Assembly (NCBI GenBank): GCA_945907085.1
Contig: CAMDSS010000082.1
Coordinates: forward strand, 1 to 8,016
DNA length: 8,016 nt
Direction: 5' to 3'
Origin: Cyanobium sp. NIES-981
GTDB taxonomy: Bacteria > Cyanobacteriota > Cyanobacteriia > PCC-6307 > Cyanobiaceae
Under the pieces are notes generated by a model. It made no database searches. It saw nothing but the letters and a program-made list of their open reading frames with translations, and was not told the DNA's origin. Positions 5,697 to 8,016 of this stretch are shown in pieces; position 1 is the first letter of the stretch; each line of letters begins with the position of its first letter. A program made the translations under genes and the position numbers.

Positions 5697-6337
5697 GGGC
5701 GTTTCACCAGCACGCAGGGGATGCCCGCTGCCTGGGCGGCCTGCTCATCGGCAGGGCTATCGCCCACATGCCACACCTGGTGGGCTTCCAGCTCGAGGGC
5801 TTGGAGGGCAAGCTGCAGGGGCTTGGGGTTGGGTTTGGCGGCGCCGGCCTGGCTGGAGATCACCACGGCATCAAGCCAGGGTTTCAGGCCTAGGCCCTCG
5901 AGTAAGTCGTGGAGCCGTTGGTCGAAATTGCTGACCACCGCCAATTTGAGGCCCCGGGCTTTCCAGTCCTCCAACTGGCTGGGCACGTCGGCAAACACCC
6001 GCCAGAGGTCGGTGCAGGCAAAGCGCTCAAACAGCTCGATGCGCAGCGCTTCGGGGGCTGGCCCAGCTCCTGCTTGGAGCAGGGTCTCATTGATGCGTTC
6101 ACCCCACCAGTTGATTTCCGCCCCCTTGAGGGCAGGGCCTTCCAGGCCAGGAAAGGCCAAGGGGGGGGCTTGGCCGTAAATCGAGCCAAACACCCGATCG
6201 ATGGCCGCGGGCTCCACGGTGAGTCCATGGCGTTGGGCCAGGGCTGCATAGGTGGTGCCCACCGAATCCTTGAGCCCGATCAAGGTGCCCATCGCATCGA
6301 GCAATAGGCCAGCCGGAGGGCTGGGGCGGGCTGTCAT
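5693..6337 (-). CDS. HAD-superfamily hydrolase (REG-2/HDHD3-like)
   Basis: This is a 214-residue haloacid-dehalogenase fold protein, probably a small-molecule phosphatase or a relative; the substrate cannot be read from sequence. Motif I is LLLDAMGTL (11-19): the nucleophile Asp14 is present but the usual second Asp (DxD) is Met16, a pattern known from REG-2-like HADs with DAxGTL. Motif II is VVSNFD (Ser136), motif III Lys168 in AAKPNP, motif IV HVGDSPADE (Asp193, Asp197). A helical C1-type cap lies between motifs I and II (about 24-115). The ATG at 6337 is chosen because it forms an ATGA overlap with the ndbB stop; a GTG at 6346 would add three residues. It ends in TTGA, shared with the hflX start. 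Tight overlaps on both sides imply co-translation with ndbB and hflX. Confidence 0.9.
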   Translation of the reverse strand: MTARPSPPAGLLLDAMGTLIGLKDSVGTTYAALAQRHGLTVEPAAIDRVFGSIYGQAPPLAFPGLEGPALKGAEINWWGERINETLLQAGAGPAPEALRIELFERFACTDLWRVFADVPSQLEDWKARGLKLAVVSNFDQRLHDLLEGLGLKPWLDAVVISSQAGAAKPNPKPLQLALQALELEAHQVWHVGDSPADEQAAQAAGIPCVLVKRP

Positions 6338-7518
6338 GACGACCACTTAAGGGCGGCACTACCAAGCCAGCCGGCAGCCACCTTGGCCTGGTGGGTTTTG
6401 CCGGGCATGCGGGAGAGGTAGGCCAGACGGCGGATTTGGAAGGCGGCAGGTCCGGCCAGGGTGAAGCCGCCCCCGGTGAGGGCCGCTTCGCCTTTGCCCA
6501 GGCTCATCATTTCGCCGAGGTCCTTGAAGTGGAAAGGCTCTAGGGGTTCGTTCGCCAGGGAGCGCAACAGATTGGCCGCCAGGCAGTCGGCCTGCTGAAA
6601 GGCCACTTGGGCGGTGGTTGGCACCGGATCGACGCCGTCCAGCTGGGCGATATCGCCGATGGCAAACAAGCGGGGATGGTCCAAAACCTGCAAATCCGCC
6701 TGGCAAGCCAGGCGTCCATTGGCCCCGGCGGCAGCCTTTGCCCCGGCGGGAGCCTTGGGTTCGATCGGCGGGGCCTCAAAGCGCAGGCCGGCCGTCCAGA
6801 TGACCCCATTGGTGGTGAGCCGTTCGGGCCCTTGGGGGCCAAGGAGCTCGAGATGGTCACTGCCGACGGCAACCACCTCGGTATGGCAGCGCAGGCGGAT
6901 GTCTTTGCGTTGCAGGGCCAGTTTGGCCTGCTCCCGGTTGAAGGACTTGGCGGCGGGCAACAGGTTGCTGCCGCGCTCGATGAGCTCCACCACGGCTGCC
7001 CCTTCCAGGCTGTCAGCCAATTTGCAAGCCAATTCCACGCCGCTGGCACCGGCGCCCACCACGGCAATCCGTTGCAGCGGCCGCCGGTGTTGGCGCAGCT
7101 GCCCAACCAACTGTTGGAGCTTCTCCACATCGGCCAAGGTGCGAAATCCCAGGCTGTGCTCCTCCACCCCGGGGATGCCAAAACTGTTGGTGGCGGCCCC
7201 TGTGGCGATCACCAATCGGCTGAAGTTCAGCTGGCGGCCTGATTGGGTTTCAACGGTGTTGGTGTTGCTGTTGATGCGGCTGACCCGGTCTTGCAACCAG
7301 GCCACCCCTTTGCCAGCCAGCAGGGCGTCGTAGCGGGGCGCAATTTCCCAGCTGCGCAGTTCCCCGCTGAAGAGTTCGTAGAGCAGGGGCAGGAAGAGGA
7401 AGCGTTCGTTGGGCTCGATCAGCAAGATCGGCGGATGCCCCTTGCGCGCGGCCAGGGCCAGGGCGGTGTAGAGCCCTCCAAAGCCCCCACCCACAATCAC
7501 CACCGGTGCGGCTGTCAT
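6334..7518 (-). CDS. ndbB: Type II NAD(P)H dehydrogenase, NdbB-like (probable demethylphylloquinone reductase)
   Basis: This FAD-dependent NDH-2 oxidoreductase has 394 residues with two dinucleotide folds: GGGFGG at 10-15 (FAD) and GAGASG at 155-160 (NAD(P)H), ATG at 105-107, and FAIGD at 285-289 contacting FAD. RFLFLPLLYEL (39-49), SWEIAP (56-61), LGFRTLAD (123-130), PTTAQVAFQQ (300-309) and LGEMMSLG (334-341) match what I recall of the cyanobacterial NdbB / plant NDC1 branch. That branch is known to reduce demethylphylloquinone before the final methylation in vitamin K1 synthesis. The other NDH-2 branches (NdbA, NdbC) are the main alternative. The C-terminal end is amphipathic and may dock on the membrane. 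The ATG at 7518 gives the usual short lead; a GTG at 7536 would add six residues. An Ala/Gly/Pro-rich insert (255-266) comes from a short tandem duplication. It is first in the leftward cluster and divergent from cysH. Confidence 0.82.
   Translation of the reverse strand: MTAAPVVIVGGGFGGLYTALALAARKGHPPILLIEPNERFLFLPLLYELFSGELRSWEIAPRYDALLAGKGVAWLQDRVSRINSNTNTVETQSGRQLNFSRLVIATGAATNSFGIPGVEEHSLGFRTLADVEKLQQLVGQLRQHRRPLQRIAVVGAGASGVELACKLADSLEGAAVVELIERGSNLLPAAKSFNREQAKLALQRKDIRLRCHTEVVAVGSDHLELLGPQGPERLTTNGVIWTAGLRFEAPPIEPKAPAGAKAAAGANGRLACQADLQVLDHPRLFAIGDIAQLDGVDPVPTTAQVAFQQADCLAANLLRSLANEPLEPFHFKDLGEMMSLGKGEAALTGGGFTLAGPAAFQIRRLAYLSRMPGKTHQAKVAAGWLGSAALKWSS
6722..6757. repeat. 18-bp tandem duplication inside ndbB
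   Basis: Two adjacent 18-bp units (6722-6739 and 6740-6757), both beginning GCCCCGGCGG, match at 16 of 18 positions. On the coding strand they give KAPAGA then KAAAGA (residues 255-266), a flexible Ala/Gly-rich insert in the loop before the second half of the FAD domain. In-frame slippage duplication is the simplest explanation. Confidence 0.75.
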
Positions 7519-7603
7519 CGGTCTATCCGGCAACACACGTTGGGGTTGGGTGCGGTGGTTTGAACCCTAACCAGGGGCTAGGGCTGCGGGCGATGATGGG
7601 TCG
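7519..7603. promoter_or_regulatory. Divergent ndbB / cysH intergenic region
   Basis: These 85 bp must hold the promoters of both the leftward five-gene cluster and cysH. The visible structure is modest: a GT-rich run on the plus strand (7540-7560) and a 5-bp dyad CCCTA (7565-7569) / TAGGG (7579-7583) with a 9-nt spacer. I find no convincing -35/-10 pair on either strand. The call rests on gene arrangement. Confidence 0.45.
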
Positions 7604-8016
7604 ATGGTGACCACCCCAGCCCCCACCTATCCCTGTGATCGAGCCGGTGCGCCGATTGATTTGGCGGCGGCCCGACATTTGCTTGAGCCCCTAACGCCCC
7701 AGGAACGGCTCGCGTGGGCCCAGCAGACCTTTGGGGAGGGGTTTGCCCTCACCACCAGTTTTGGCATTCAGGCGGCCGTGCTGTTGCACATGGTCAGTGC
7801 GTTGGCCAGGGTGAGTGGCCAGCCGGTGCAAGTGATTTGGGTGGATACGGGCTATCTCACCCCCGAGACCTACCGCTACGCCCAGCAGCTGTCCGAGTTG
7901 CTTGAGCTCAACGTGCACGTTGCCCAAGCGTCGATGGGGCCGGCCCGCATGGAGGCCCTCCATGGCCGGCTTTGGGAGACCGGCACGGCCGAAGCCCTTG
8001 ACCTTTACTACCGAAT
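7604..8016 (+). CDS. cysH: Phosphoadenosine phosphosulfate (PAPS) reductase, N-terminal part
   Basis: CysH reduces activated sulfate (PAPS, or APS in some bacteria) to sulfite with thioredoxin, in assimilatory sulfate reduction in the cytoplasm. The 137 visible codons include the nucleotide-binding loop FALTTSFGIQAAVLLHM (47-63, with the SFG signature of the PP-loop fold), VIWVDTGYLTPETYRYA (77-93), which is diagnostic of this family, and ARMEALHGRLWETG (114-127). The C-terminal half, with the catalytic Cys motif and any iron-sulfur Cys pairs that would separate APS from PAPS specificity, lies beyond the window. I chose the ATG at 7604; a GTG follows directly, and the nearby ATGs at 7593 and 7596 are in a frame that stops at once. 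It is divergent from ndbB. Confidence 0.93.
   Translation, partial: MVTTPAPTYPCDRAGAPIDLAAARHLLEPLTPQERLAWAQQTFGEGFALTTSFGIQAAVLLHMVSALARVSGQPVQVIWVDTGYLTPETYRYAQQLSELLELNVHVAQASMGPARMEALHGRLWETGTAEALDLYYR

Noticed and set aside
1..8016. Mobile elements, tRNA/rRNA genes, CRISPR arrays, integration sites
   Set aside because: No transposase or integrase motif, no regularly spaced repeat array, and no tRNA-like cloverleaf was recognised. The gaps between genes are all about 110 bp or less.

Overview
The window is GC-rich chromosomal DNA that reads as a picocyanobacterium (Synechococcus/Cyanobium type). The evidence is cyanobacterial protein character: an HflX with the long cyanobacterial N-terminal extension, an NDH-2 enzyme resembling NdbB of the phylloquinone pathway, a 211-residue 1-Cys peroxiredoxin resembling Synechocystis Slr1198, a CysH-type PAPS reductase, and several very small proteins of the kind seen in these genomes. 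The taxonomic call is inference from remembered family features; no database search was possible. I see no tRNA, rRNA, CRISPR array, insertion sequence, prophage or integrase.

Left part (1-2187): the N-terminal 293 codons of an ABC-F ATPase run leftward off the window edge. It is followed by small genes: a rightward single-TM mini-protein (968-1228) whose 3' end runs antisense through a leftward 91-residue protein (1097-1372), a leftward 97-residue hypothetical (1484-1777), and a divergent rightward ribbon-helix-helix (RHH) DNA-binding protein (1891-2187). The 113-bp gap between the last two carries two direct copies of a CACGTG-centred 10-mer and an 11-bp palindrome, so it is a candidate operator region. 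A perfect 10-bp inverted repeat lies just ahead of the 91-residue gene.

Central and right part (2184-7518): five leftward genes form a very compact probable operon, in transcription order ndbB, a HAD-family hydrolase, hflX, a 1-Cys peroxiredoxin and anmK. The junctions are ATGA (4 bp), TTGA (4 bp), a 32-bp overlap and a 20-bp gap. The set joins membrane quinone reduction, ribosome rescue/splitting under stress, peroxide removal and cell-wall sugar recycling, so a stress/redox-maintenance theme is plausible but inferred. anmK ends convergently with the RHH gene, and the two stop codons share one CTAG.

Right edge (7604-8016): cysH (PAPS reductase, assimilatory sulfate reduction) starts divergently from ndbB across an 85-bp gap and is cut by the window end.

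I do not see a convincing previously undescribed system. The least explained part is the 880-2187 block of small genes with its repeats and overlaps.
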